From Moritella sp. F3 (GTDB lineage Bacteria > Pseudomonadota > Gammaproteobacteria > Enterobacterales > Moritellaceae): 64,000 nucleotides of DNA. Positions 55,374 to 64,000 of the stretch are shown here, piece after piece (position 1 is the first letter of the stretch; every line of letters starts with the position of its first letter). Under the pieces are notes generated by a model. That model did not search any database. It saw nothing but the letters and a program-made list of their open reading frames with translations, and was not told where the DNA came from. The stretch is taken from the NCBI RefSeq assembly GCF_015082335.1, contig NZ_BLRL01000005.1, forward strand, positions 1-64,000, written 5' to 3'. The translations under genes and the position numbers were made by a program.

Positions 55374-57986
55374 ATGAAAAAACGATCGATATTTGCCAAA
55401 TTTGTCACTGTCCCATTAACGATGATTAGTTTTATTTTTCTAATCGCTGGGACTTCAGTGAGTGCCGGAGTCCTGGAAGAGTTTCTTGTGGGGTTAGAAG
55501 AGCAAGACATTGAAAAACAGGATCTACATAATAAACACCAAACTCAGAGTGCTGACTTGAGGCAACAACTTGAGGAAGTGAGAAATACACCGCCAGTGGA
55601 TAACGCTGAAGTAGATGCCTTACGTCAGCAGATTAAAGCATTAGGCAAAGAACAGAAGGCCGAAAAGCGTTTGTTAGCAGCTTTGCATAAGCGTGATAAG
55701 AGCAAACTTCAACTTGATATTCGTCGAGCTAAAGGTGCAGTTGAAGCACCTGAACCAGATCATGAATTCAACGCTCTGCTTGAGCTAGTTGATGGGGTTG
55801 AATTAGTGGATGCTGATGGTGCTCCCGTCGGTGGTGAAGTGGGTATTGCAACATTTGGTAATAGATACGATATTGAAGTTGTCATTGCTGGTATTACCTC
55901 CGCGCAAGAAGTTGAAACGATAGAGCTTCAAAATTGCACCACAGGCGAGTCATTTTTGAGTTTGGATTTGTCAGCGCGAAAATTACTGGGTGAAGTAGTC
56001 ACTGGACCTGAAATTCCGCCACAACCAGTACATTTCATTGTTGGACCGCCTGAACCGCTACCGGAACTAAGTTTACTTAAATTTAACCTTCGACTTAAAG
56101 ATGCAATGTTGACGGCATTAATCGATGAAAATTTATGCGCGCCAGTGGTATTCACTTCTCATGAGGTATCACATCCTGATGGCGTACTGACAGGTAGCTT
56201 TATCGATCACCTTCGTTTTGAAGCTCTAGAATATCTCCTAGACCCTTCATTTTTACCTGAACCTGTAATCGTGGATCGTGATTTTGTGGTGCAAGGTTCG
56301 CTTTCCGATCTTGTTGTCGCTGATAATAAAGCCCTTGAACAACTGGGTAAAGCCTTATTCTGGGACGTACAAGTAAGCTCAGACAATAAAGTGGCTTGTG
56401 GTAGTTGCCATAGTTTAGCTGGCGCCGATTGGCGAACAAAAAATCAATTTACAGAAGGTCCGGGTAATTTACTGGCGACACTTTCAAGCTTTCCACTACC
56501 GAGTGGCTCGGTGTTAGGGTCCCAAGGGGTCATCGATGAAGAGTTTGTTGAAATAACGCTGGGTGATAGGGATGCGTGTATAAATCCACAAAGTGACTTC
56601 AGACAGAGAACTGGTAGACAAGCACCAACAGTCATTAATTCCGCGTTTAACGTGTTCCAGTTCTGGGATGGCCGTGCGCATAGACTCTTTAATGGCGAGA
56701 ATCCATTTGGACCTGCAGATACCGACGCAGGTGTTTATAAAGCAGTGGGCGGTGTTAACGGTTCGATTGTAAAAGACACTGACTTTTTGGTTGATATATC
56801 AGCTTTAGCGTCGCAGGCTACTGGCCCTGCTACAAGTCATGTTGAAATGGCATGCGGCCCGAATGACAGTATTCGTTTCTTCCCCGGTATTGCTGCTAAA
56901 TTGTTTGACGGTGCTGTAATGCCGTTAGGGTTACAAGGTGTGCATGCAGATGATAGTTTACTTGCTGAATTTGCCAACACAACAGGCACTAACAAAGGAC
57001 TTACAGTTAATTATCAGACTCTAATCATGGAAGCTTTCCAAGAACAATATTGGAATAGTGTCGACACAGTGTCGTTGGATGATCCGAAAAAAGGTTATGC
57101 AGAGGATTACAGTCTGATGGAAGCTAATTTTTCCTTCATATTCGGTATCGCAGTACAGGCTTACGAGCGAACACTACTTTCGGAAGACAGTAAGTTTGAT
57201 CAATTTGCCCGTGGTGAAGTTGATTTGACCGAGAATGAAAAAGAAGGCTTCAGTCGCTTCCTTAGCGGCGGGACTAGCTGTAACGAATGCCATGATGGAC
57301 CATTGTTTACTACAGCGACGCTGCAATTTCAGTTAGCAGAGCCTGTCGAAGCGATGCGATTAGCCAACTCTCAAGGGATGGGACTTTATGACTCAGGGTT
57401 CTATAATGTTGGTGTTACCGCAACAGACGAAGACTTAGGACGAGGACGAGAAGATCTGCCATTTGGGCTCATTTCATTGTCAGCACAATCAAATAATGGA
57501 GACGATTCACAGTGGCCTCATTTACCACTTCTTTCGGCTAGTGAAGCGAAAGCACAAGTTAAAGGTCATATGAAAGTACCTACCTTACGTAATATCGAGT
57601 TAACAGCACCATACTTCCATAACGGTAAATATTTGACGCTGGAAGATGTTGTGGCTTTCTATTCGCGTGGTGGTGATTTCCCTGGTAATGAAGATTTAGA
57701 TCCTGCTATTAGGCCTATTGGTCAACTATTAGGAAAACCTGGTCGACAAGGGAAAATAGCAGCGTGGATGCGAACGTTAACGGATGAACGTATTCTTCGT
57801 CGAGCCGCTCCTTTTGATCAACCTGAGATAGTTGTTCCCCATGGTCACTCAGACTATGGCAGTGGATATGTCGATGATATGGTTACGTTAGAAGCAACTG
57901 GGGCAAGTGGTACGACTCCTCCGCTCTTCGAGACTTTCTTCCAAAGAATCGGTGGAACAGTACCTGATATCATCGAAGATGAGTAA
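55374..57986 (+). CDS. Long di-heme cytochrome c peroxidase (CCP/MauG-like)
   Basis: 870-aa periplasmic protein. A signal peptide (about 1-31) is followed by a coiled-coil stretch (about 35-115) and an unfamiliar domain (about 125-290). The CCP/MauG part begins near residue 305. Heme 1 is C342-G-S-C345-H346; heme 2 is C636-N-E-C639-H640. The phrases QAPTVINSAFNVFQFWDGRA and VPTLRNIELTAPYFHNGKYLTLEDVVAFY are characteristic. Typical peroxidases are 320-450 aa, so this one has about 300 extra residues. ATG 55374 follows GGGGTGAA. It may reduce H2O2 with electrons from a c-type cytochrome, or oxidise another substrate as MauG does. Confidence 0.88.
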   Translation: MKKRSIFAKFVTVPLTMISFIFLIAGTSVSAGVLEEFLVGLEEQDIEKQDLHNKHQTQSADLRQQLEEVRNTPPVDNAEVDALRQQIKALGKEQKAEKRLLAALHKRDKSKLQLDIRRAKGAVEAPEPDHEFNALLELVDGVELVDADGAPVGGEVGIATFGNRYDIEVVIAGITSAQEVETIELQNCTTGESFLSLDLSARKLLGEVVTGPEIPPQPVHFIVGPPEPLPELSLLKFNLRLKDAMLTALIDENLCAPVVFTSHEVSHPDGVLTGSFIDHLRFEALEYLLDPSFLPEPVIVDRDFVVQGSLSDLVVADNKALEQLGKALFWDVQVSSDNKVACGSCHSLAGADWRTKNQFTEGPGNLLATLSSFPLPSGSVLGSQGVIDEEFVEITLGDRDACINPQSDFRQRTGRQAPTVINSAFNVFQFWDGRAHRLFNGENPFGPADTDAGVYKAVGGVNGSIVKDTDFLVDISALASQATGPATSHVEMACGPNDSIRFFPGIAAKLFDGAVMPLGLQGVHADDSLLAEFANTTGTNKGLTVNYQTLIMEAFQEQYWNSVDTVSLDDPKKGYAEDYSLMEANFSFIFGIAVQAYERTLLSEDSKFDQFARGEVDLTENEKEGFSRFLSGGTSCNECHDGPLFTTATLQFQLAEPVEAMRLANSQGMGLYDSGFYNVGVTATDEDLGRGREDLPFGLISLSAQSNNGDDSQWPHLPLLSASEAKAQVKGHMKVPTLRNIELTAPYFHNGKYLTLEDVVAFYSRGGDFPGNEDLDPAIRPIGQLLGKPGRQGKIAAWMRTLTDERILRRAAPFDQPEIVVPHGHSDYGSGYVDDMVTLEATGASGTTPPLFETFFQRIGGTVPDIIEDE

Positions 57987-58323
57987 GACTAAAAGCGTGA
58001 AGAGGAATCACTAGCAGGTAAAGCTGGTGATTTACTCGTACCAGAGTGAATGCATATGTTTTCACTATAAATGTGCGTCAGCTTATAGATAGAAAGTACC
58101 GATAAGCTGACGTTATAGACATATAAGGAAAATTAACTAAGTTGGTTTTTCAGGTATACATAATCTGTTGAATGATATGCCTGAAAGCCACTTTCTTTCA
58201 ATCGGATAAGTTGTACCCCATCAGCCGATTTATTGATAATTTAAGTGTTAACCCCTGCACCTAGAAGTCGTTTGGGTATACACTAGCGATAGCTTACCTT
58301 TATCGCTAGGACCCCCACGTTTC
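57987..58323. other. Gap before sbcDC with a second hairpin
   Basis: A perfect 11-bp inverted repeat CGTCAGCTTAT / ATAAGCTGACG lies at 58076-58112. The sbcD promoter is expected after it; I cannot point to one. Confidence 0.5.
58006..58032 (+). terminator. Possible terminator of the peroxidase gene
   Basis: AATCACTAGC pairs with GCTGGTGATT (two mismatches), 20 bases after the stop. Weak T-run. Confidence 0.45.
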
Positions 58324-59574
58324 ATGAAAATATTGCATACCTCAGATTGGCACCTTGGCCAGCATTTCATTACTAAAAGTCGTGCTAACGAACACAGTTG
58401 TTTTATGACTTGGTTACTTGAACAAGTAGAGCAGCACCAAGTGGATGCGGTTATTGTCGCGGGTGATATTTTTGATACGGGCACGCCGCCTAGTTATGCA
58501 CGTGAGCTATATAACAGCTTTGTTGTAGCGATGAGCAAGGTGAACTGTCAGTTAATTATACTCGCGGGGAATCATGATTCAGTCGCAACGCTGAATGAAT
58601 CCAAACAATTATTATCACAACTGAATACCCAAGTTATTTCGAGTGTCTCGCTCGATTTAGATCAGCAAGTATTGGAACTTAAAAATCGCCAAGGTCAACT
58701 GGGGGCATTGTTGTGTGCAGTACCGTTTGTACGCCCTCGTGATGTTATGCAAAGTGAAGCATGGCAGTCAGGCACAGAAAAGCAGCAGCGTTTAGGCGCA
58801 GCGATTACTGGGCATTACGCTAGTTTGTATCAATTGGCTGAAAAAAAACGTGAGCAATGTATTGAAGAGCACGGATCGCCAGTGCCGATTATCGCTACCG
58901 GACATTTAACTGCACTCGGTGTTTCGGTGACAGAATCAGTGCGTGATATTTACATTGGTACGCTCGAAGCATTCCCTGCCAACCAATTTCCTGCCGCAGA
59001 CTATATTGCTCTTGGTCATATTCATCGCGCGCAAAAAGTCGCTAAATCAGAACATATCCGTTACAGCGGCTCGCCAATCCCATTAAGCTTTGATGAAGTG
59101 AAGCAGCAAAAGAGTGTTAACTTAGTGAGCTTTACTGACGGAAAATTTGACTCCGTTACTGAGCTAGCTATCCCGCGCTTTCAACCTATGCAGGCGATTA
59201 AAGGTAATTTGGAAAGTATTGAAATGCAATTAGCCGATTTCAAAGCCCACACTGACCCATTACCACTATGGTTAAGCATTGAAGTGCAAGAGCAGGACTA
59301 CCTTACGGATTTACAAACCCGTATTGAAATCATGACCACAGACCTGCCAGTGGAAGTATTACAAGTGCGCCGCGCACGTAAAGACAGAGAGCAGCATTTA
59401 CATAGCGAAGTGAAAGAAACCTTATCAGAACTGTCAGTGAATGATGTATTTGAGCGCTGTTTGCAGGGAATTGAGTTTTCCACTGATGCAGAAATTGCGC
59501 GTAAATCACGTATCGAATTAGCCTTTAAACAGATTGTCGAGCAAGTCGAGCATGCAACGCTGGAGGACAAATAA
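58324..59574 (+). CDS. sbcD: Exonuclease subunit SbcD
   Basis: Mre11-type nuclease subunit that cuts DNA hairpins and processes ends with SbcC. The phosphoesterase motifs are in order: HTSDWHLGQ (7-15), GDIFDTG, GNHD, GHLTALG and LGHIHRAQ. 416 aa. The stop overlaps the sbcC start by one base (TAATG), so the two are coupled. Confidence 0.97.
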   Translation: MKILHTSDWHLGQHFITKSRANEHSCFMTWLLEQVEQHQVDAVIVAGDIFDTGTPPSYARELYNSFVVAMSKVNCQLIILAGNHDSVATLNESKQLLSQLNTQVISSVSLDLDQQVLELKNRQGQLGALLCAVPFVRPRDVMQSEAWQSGTEKQQRLGAAITGHYASLYQLAEKKREQCIEEHGSPVPIIATGHLTALGVSVTESVRDIYIGTLEAFPANQFPAADYIALGHIHRAQKVAKSEHIRYSGSPIPLSFDEVKQQKSVNLVSFTDGKFDSVTELAIPRFQPMQAIKGNLESIEMQLADFKAHTDPLPLWLSIEVQEQDYLTDLQTRIEIMTTDLPVEVLQVRRARKDREQHLHSEVKETLSELSVNDVFERCLQGIEFSTDAEIARKSRIELAFKQIVEQVEHATLEDK

Positions 59575-62500
59575 TGAAAATCAAACGTCTTTCCTTTAAA
59601 AATATTAACTCGTTAAAAGGCGAGTGGCAGCTTAACTTCGATCAAGAACCCTTTTTAAGTAATGGCTTGTTTGCGATCACAGGGCCAACAGGTGCGGGTA
59701 AAACCACTATTCTTGATGCGATTTGTTTGGCTTTATATCACGAGACTCCGCGTCTAGCGATATCGAAATCTCAAAATGAAATCATGACCCGTAACACGGC
59801 TGAATGCGCCGCCGAAGTTGAATTTGAAGTACAAGGTAAAGGTTACCGTGCTAGCTGGAGCCAGCGCCGTGCTAAAAATAGTGCACAGGGTAATTTACAA
59901 GAAATGAAAGTGGAACTGGCTGAGGTAGTGTCGGGTGACATTCTTGCTAGCCAAGTTAAATTGAAAAAACAGCTGGTGGCGGAAATCACGGGGTTAGATT
60001 TTTCGCGTTTCCGTAAATCTATGCTGCTGTCGCAAGGTGAATTTGCAGCGTTTTTGAATGCACCAGCCAATGATCGCGCTGAATTATTAGAAGAACTGAC
60101 TGGCACTGAGATTTACGGCCAGATCTCACAAGCGGTATTTGAAAGCCACAATGTTGCGAAAGCAGAATTAGATAAACTCCGTGCCAAAGCCGATGGCGTG
60201 AACTTATTGAATGACGAGCAACGCAGTGAGATAGCCGCGGAACAAACTCAAGTTAGTCAGCAGGTAACAGCATTAAGCAAGCAGCAAACAGATCTACAGC
60301 AACAAAAGCAATGGCGTGAGCAGCTCGAACAAGCACTACAAGGTGTTAGCCAAGCACAAAGCAGTTTAACCACTGCAGAGCAGGACACTACAGCGCAACA
60401 ACTTGAGTTAGATAAGCTCGAAAAAGCCGAACCAGCTGAGGCGTTACGTCTGCCGTTTACGCATTTAACCCAAGCTAACAGTAAGCTTGTGGAATTAGAT
60501 AAGCAACAACAGACATTGCAGCTATCTGTGACATCAGCGCAAAGTGCCGTGGCAGCTAATCAAGACCAAAGCAAAGTCACTCAAGCAGAATTAGATGATG
60601 CTAAGCAGCAAAGCCAAGCGCAAGAAACTTTAATCAATGACCAAATAATTCCATTGGATAATGATTGCGCCCAACTAAGTAAAGAATTGCAACAATGCCA
60701 GTCGTTACAGTTGCAACAGAATAGCGAACAGCAAACGACACAGCTGCAATTGGCTAAGTTAACGCAAACTGCGCAGCAAGCCCAAAAAACGGTTAATGAC
60801 TGTCAGGCTTATCAACAGCAGCACAGCAAAGATGCTGAGCTGAGTACACGTCTACCGTTGTGGCAAAGTCAGATCCAGCAATGTAATCAACAGCAACAAA
60901 GCTTAACGGCATTAAACCAGCAAATGGCTGACAACCAAGCGCTTGTAAAGCAAAGCCAAGCATCGCAACAACAATTATCTACGTCTATTACGGCAAATTC
61001 TGAGCGTCAGCAGTCGGTCAACGATGGGGTTATTCAGGCACAACAGCAAGTGACTCACTTGTTAGCGGGTGATGAGTTAGCTGCGCTTGAGAATGTGTTT
61101 AGCCAGCAATCACGCGCGCAAAGTATTGTTGAGCAGTTGTCTGGTTTACAACAGCGTTATATTAGCGAGTCGCAAGAGTTTGAAGCTAACAAGGCTAACA
61201 TTAATACATTACAGCAGCAGCTTGCTAGCGTTAACGTTGAGATCGCAGCAAAACGCGACCTGTTTAAAGCCAAAAAGCAAGAATTCAACGATGTTCAGCG
61301 TTTATTAGAACAAGAACAAAAGATTGCCAGCTTAGAACAATTACGCAGCCAACTTAAAGCGGGGCAAGCGTGTCAGTTATGTGGTTCGACAGAACACCCA
61401 CTGATCGTCGAATACCAACACATTAGCGAGTCGCCAACTGCGCAGCGTAAAGCGCAATTAGAGCTAGCGTTAAAGCAAATTGAAACCGAGGGAGGGGATC
61501 TTAAAAGTCAGCTGCAAGTTACAAACACTAAGCTAGATAACCTCAACAATCGTAATGCGACCTTACAACCGCAGTTAGATGCGTTTATTGCGCAATGGCA
61601 AACATACAATCAGCAGCTTAATGCCAATCTTGTTATTACCGATAACACGAGTACGCAAGCATTTGTGCAGCAGCAAGCACTGCAATTAGAGCAATTGTCA
61701 CAACGCATCCAGGGTTTAAAAGCCGCGACAGTGCTATTACAGCAAGCGCAGCAAGCTTTGGTTGAATTTGATAAAAACAGTGCTCAACTGCAACATCAAA
61801 TTGAGCTAGTGAACCGTGACTTACAAGCAGCCCAAGACACTGAGAAAAAGCTAATAAGGGAAACACAGCAACAAGGGCAGGTACTAAGCGAATTACAGCA
61901 AGCATTAGCCAATAGCGTGACTGAGTTAGGTTTATCGTTGCCGGAATGGAGCCAACTCGACAGTTGGTTAGCACAATGCCACCAAGCAACGCAAACATGG
62001 ACACAGCAAGCGCAGCTATTGCAGACTGCAAGCGAACAGTTCCTTACTGCAGACAGCCAGTTAACGCCGTTACGTGAACAGCAAGTGAAGTTGGATGCTG
62101 TTATTGCTCAAACCCTGAACTCGTTAACTAGCTTGTCGGCGAGTTTGGCAGATAAACAACAGCAACGTCAGAATTTATTTGGTCAACGTAGTGTGGCAGA
62201 TGCAAGACAGGCTATGCAGCTATTGTTAAATAGTGCCGAACAAGCGCAACAAGAAATTACAGCGCAAGCGACCGCATTGTCGAATCAGTTACACGCGCTG
62301 CAAGGTGAGTTAACCACGTTACAGCAAGGTTTAGCACAGCAACAGCAAGAGTCAGTGGATTGCTTAGGAGTATGGCAGCAGGCGCTAGCCGCGAGTCCAT
62401 TCACCACTGATGTTGAGTTTAACCAAGCGTTATTACCTGCAGACGAAAAGCAGCGATTATTGACGCTTAAGTCGCAACTGACGGCTAACTTAACCCGTTG

Positions 62501-63245
62501 TCAGGCATTATACGAACAAGCGAATGAACGCTTATTAACATTGCAACAAGCGCAAGTTACGGAACTTGAATTAGCGACGATTATTGGGCAGTTAGATGCG
62601 ATGACAGTCGAGCTTAATCAAGCTTTACAGCGTCAAGGTGAGTTGAAACAGCGCCTTGCTGATGATGCCGCACGTAGTGCCGATTTGGCTGATTTCTATC
62701 AGCAGATTAAAGATTGTGAAGCTGATTATGATGACAAAGCTTATTTGCAAAGTTTGATTGGCTCGAAAGACGGCAGTAAGTTCCGTCGCTTTGCGCAGGG
62801 CTTAACGCTGGATCATTTGGTCACTTTAGCTAATCAACAATTAGACCGTTTACACAGCCGTTATCAACTGCAGCGTAAATTGGCCTCTGGCTCTGAAGCA
62901 TTGGCGCTGCAGGTTGTTGATACTTGGCTCGCCGATGCGGTACGTGATACCAAAACCTTATCAGGCGGCGAAAGCTTCTTGGTTAGCTTGGCATTAGCAC
63001 TGGGCTTATCTGACTTAGTTAGCCACAAAACCAGCATTGATTCGTTATTCCTTGATGAAGGCTTCGGCACGCTGGATGCCGAGACATTAGACATCGCTTT
63101 GGATGCGCTGGATAACTTAAATGCATCAGGAAAAATGATTGGTGTAATTAGCCACGTTGAAGCATTAAAGGAACGTATTCCAGTGCAAGTGAAAGTGAAT
63201 AAGGGCAGTGGCTTAGGGCTAAGCTCGTTTGAAGTCGTTAGCTAG
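59574..63245 (+). CDS. sbcC: Exonuclease subunit SbcC
   Basis: Rad50-type SMC ATPase, 1223 aa, partner of SbcD. Walker A is GPTGAGKTT (37-45). Long Gln-rich coiled coils flank the zinc hook C600-Q-L-C603. The signature motif LSGGESFLVSLALALGLSDL and Walker B DSLFLDEGFGTLD complete the C-terminal head. The coils are unusually rich in glutamine. Longer than the 1048-aa E. coli protein. Confidence 0.97.
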   Translation: MKIKRLSFKNINSLKGEWQLNFDQEPFLSNGLFAITGPTGAGKTTILDAICLALYHETPRLAISKSQNEIMTRNTAECAAEVEFEVQGKGYRASWSQRRAKNSAQGNLQEMKVELAEVVSGDILASQVKLKKQLVAEITGLDFSRFRKSMLLSQGEFAAFLNAPANDRAELLEELTGTEIYGQISQAVFESHNVAKAELDKLRAKADGVNLLNDEQRSEIAAEQTQVSQQVTALSKQQTDLQQQKQWREQLEQALQGVSQAQSSLTTAEQDTTAQQLELDKLEKAEPAEALRLPFTHLTQANSKLVELDKQQQTLQLSVTSAQSAVAANQDQSKVTQAELDDAKQQSQAQETLINDQIIPLDNDCAQLSKELQQCQSLQLQQNSEQQTTQLQLAKLTQTAQQAQKTVNDCQAYQQQHSKDAELSTRLPLWQSQIQQCNQQQQSLTALNQQMADNQALVKQSQASQQQLSTSITANSERQQSVNDGVIQAQQQVTHLLAGDELAALENVFSQQSRAQSIVEQLSGLQQRYISESQEFEANKANINTLQQQLASVNVEIAAKRDLFKAKKQEFNDVQRLLEQEQKIASLEQLRSQLKAGQACQLCGSTEHPLIVEYQHISESPTAQRKAQLELALKQIETEGGDLKSQLQVTNTKLDNLNNRNATLQPQLDAFIAQWQTYNQQLNANLVITDNTSTQAFVQQQALQLEQLSQRIQGLKAATVLLQQAQQALVEFDKNSAQLQHQIELVNRDLQAAQDTEKKLIRETQQQGQVLSELQQALANSVTELGLSLPEWSQLDSWLAQCHQATQTWTQQAQLLQTASEQFLTADSQLTPLREQQVKLDAVIAQTLNSLTSLSASLADKQQQRQNLFGQRSVADARQAMQLLLNSAEQAQQEITAQATALSNQLHALQGELTTLQQGLAQQQQESVDCLGVWQQALAASPFTTDVEFNQALLPADEKQRLLTLKSQLTANLTRCQALYEQANERLLTLQQAQVTELELATIIGQLDAMTVELNQALQRQGELKQRLADDAARSADLADFYQQIKDCEADYDDKAYLQSLIGSKDGSKFRRFAQGLTLDHLVTLANQQLDRLHSRYQLQRKLASGSEALALQVVDTWLADAVRDTKTLSGGESFLVSLALALGLSDLVSHKTSIDSLFLDEGFGTLDAETLDIALDALDNLNASGKMIGVISHVEALKERIPVQVKVNKGSGLGLSSFEVVS

Positions 63246-63276
63246 TTTTAGCTTGTATCAGTAAGTTATAAATTGA

Positions 63277-63308
63277 ATGGCGATAGGCTTGGTACTATCG
63301 CCATTTTT
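63277..63308 (+). terminator. Terminator of sbcDC
   Basis: Perfect 10-bp stem ATGGCGATAG / CTATCGCCAT with an 8-base loop, ending in TTTTT. Confidence 0.92.
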
Positions 63309-63551
63309 GTATTGAGACTGAAATTGTTTATGTAACATATTGTTATTATGGGTCTAGGTTGATAGTTTATAAGTGTATTACTTTGATCTAGAGGTAAAAG
63401 CAGTCACTTTGCTAAACGGTCATCAGTCTGGGTGTTAAATGGAACACAATGGCAATTGAAGTATCACCAAGGTACAGCTTGTGAGCCGTTTGAATTGATA
63501 AATCAATCATGAACATATTTGAATAATATACGATAGGATCCAGAGGCTCTC
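63309..63551. other. Gap before the last gene
   Basis: About 240 bases without a gene; the promoter of the ASCH gene is expected here. Confidence 0.4.
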
Positions 63552-64000
63552 ATGGAAGAACAATCTCAAGAATATCTCGACATATACCTTCACTCTTTAA
63601 GTAATATTGAACGTCAACAGTATCAATCATTTAGTAGCGACTACTTTTGCGGTGATGAGTACAATGCTAATTTATGTGCAGAGTTAATCCGTAAAGGGCA
63701 AAAGACGGCTACTTGTAGCTTGAGCTATTGGTATGATTCGGGTGAAGAGCCGATGCCTACTGTAGGTCACCTGCAAGTGGTTATTGATTGGCAGCGTAAA
63801 CCGATTTGTATTATCCAAATTGATTCAGTTGAACGTTGCCAATACAACGAGGTTACGGCTGAGTTTGCTCATGCAGAAGGCGAGGGGGATTGCTCACTTG
63901 CATGGTGGCGCAAAGCGCATTGGAATTTTTTCACAAAAGAATGTACTGAATTGGCTATAGAACCTAATGGAGAGATGATGCTTGTATTAGAACGCTTTCA
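63552..64000 (+). CDS. ASCH-domain protein (partial, cut by window end)
   Basis: 149 codons of an ASCH-domain protein (COG4405-like, possibly RNA-binding or nucleoside-related). ATG 63552 begins MEEQSQEYLDIYLHSLS. The ASCH core is visible: LIRKGQKTATCSLSYWYDSGEEPMP (in parts), then VGHLQVVIDWQRKPICIIQ and AEGEGDCSLAWWRKAHWNFF. The stop codon is beyond the window. No partner gene is visible. Confidence 0.85.
   Translation, partial: MEEQSQEYLDIYLHSLSNIERQQYQSFSSDYFCGDEYNANLCAELIRKGQKTATCSLSYWYDSGEEPMPTVGHLQVVIDWQRKPICIIQIDSVERCQYNEVTAEFAHAEGEGDCSLAWWRKAHWNFFTKECTELAIEPNGEMMLVLERF

Noticed and set aside
1..64000. Insertion sequences, prophage or integron
   Set aside because: No transposase, integrase or phage structural protein was found on either strand.

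Overview
The window is a stretch of AT-rich chromosome from a marine gammaproteobacterium, probably Alteromonadales or Vibrionales-like (Moritella, Psychromonas and Shewanella are the nearest matches in style). This rests on family-level recognition of the proteins (topA, fadI/fadJ, three FadL paralogues, fbp, nrdDG, queC, sbcDC, loiP, a moxR-bat operon) and not on a database search. It is mostly core chromosome. I see no insertion sequence, phage or CRISPR array. One tRNA gene, tRNA-Ser(UGA), is present.

Layout. 0-7 kb: topA, a trimeric-type porin and a large MscS-family channel. 7.2-12.9 kb: a plus-strand run of four glycosyltransferases (two MurG-like, two GT4) ending in a histidine phosphatase. 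13-17.5 kb: three separately terminated FadL-type outer-membrane proteins on the minus strand. 18-19 kb: fbp. 19.4-26.5 kb: a six-gene minus-strand operon, moxR, DUF58, DUF4381, batA, batB/C fusion, batD. The batB/C gene holds 17 tandem copies of an 18-bp repeat. 26.9-30.3 kb: fadIJ. 30.5-34.1 kb: an epimerase, an orphan pseudopilin and an alcohol-forming fatty acyl-CoA reductase. 34.9-37.7 kb: the anaerobic ribonucleotide reductase genes nrdDG. 38-41.3 kb: tRNA-Ser, then a four-gene cluster of TlpA-like thioredoxin, DUF4266 lipoprotein, DUF3570 barrel and ApbE flavin transferase. 41-51 kb: assorted metabolic, transport and tRNA-charging genes (hydroxyacid dehydrogenase, trpS, cupin, GNAT, LysE, AraC, amino-acid transporter, queC, Sel1 protein, DUF4250, loiP). 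51-58 kb: a lipoprotein, a lipidated Omp85-type barrel, a metallo-beta-lactamase-fold hydrolase and an unusually long di-heme peroxidase. 58-63 kb: sbcDC. The window ends inside an ASCH-domain gene.

How the genes connect. Fatty-acid handling is a theme: FadL import, FadIJ beta-oxidation and an acyl-CoA reductase to fatty alcohol. A FadR-like palindrome with core GGTCNGACC lies upstream of both fadIJ and the first fadL, which suggests one shared regulon. The nrdD promoter shows a perfect FNR box followed by two NrdR-like boxes exactly 31 bp apart, so oxygen and nucleotide control converge there.

The best candidate for an under-described system is the 38.2-41.3 kb cluster. The DUF3570 outer-membrane protein carries the sequence D85-V-L-T-G-A-S91, which fits the Dxx[S/T]GA[S/T] pattern that ApbE enzymes modify with FMN, and an ApbE gene lies immediately downstream. 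The neighbouring small lipoprotein ends in a CGC dithiol and the first gene encodes a CTPC thioredoxin. Together they could form a flavin/thiol redox module at the outer membrane.
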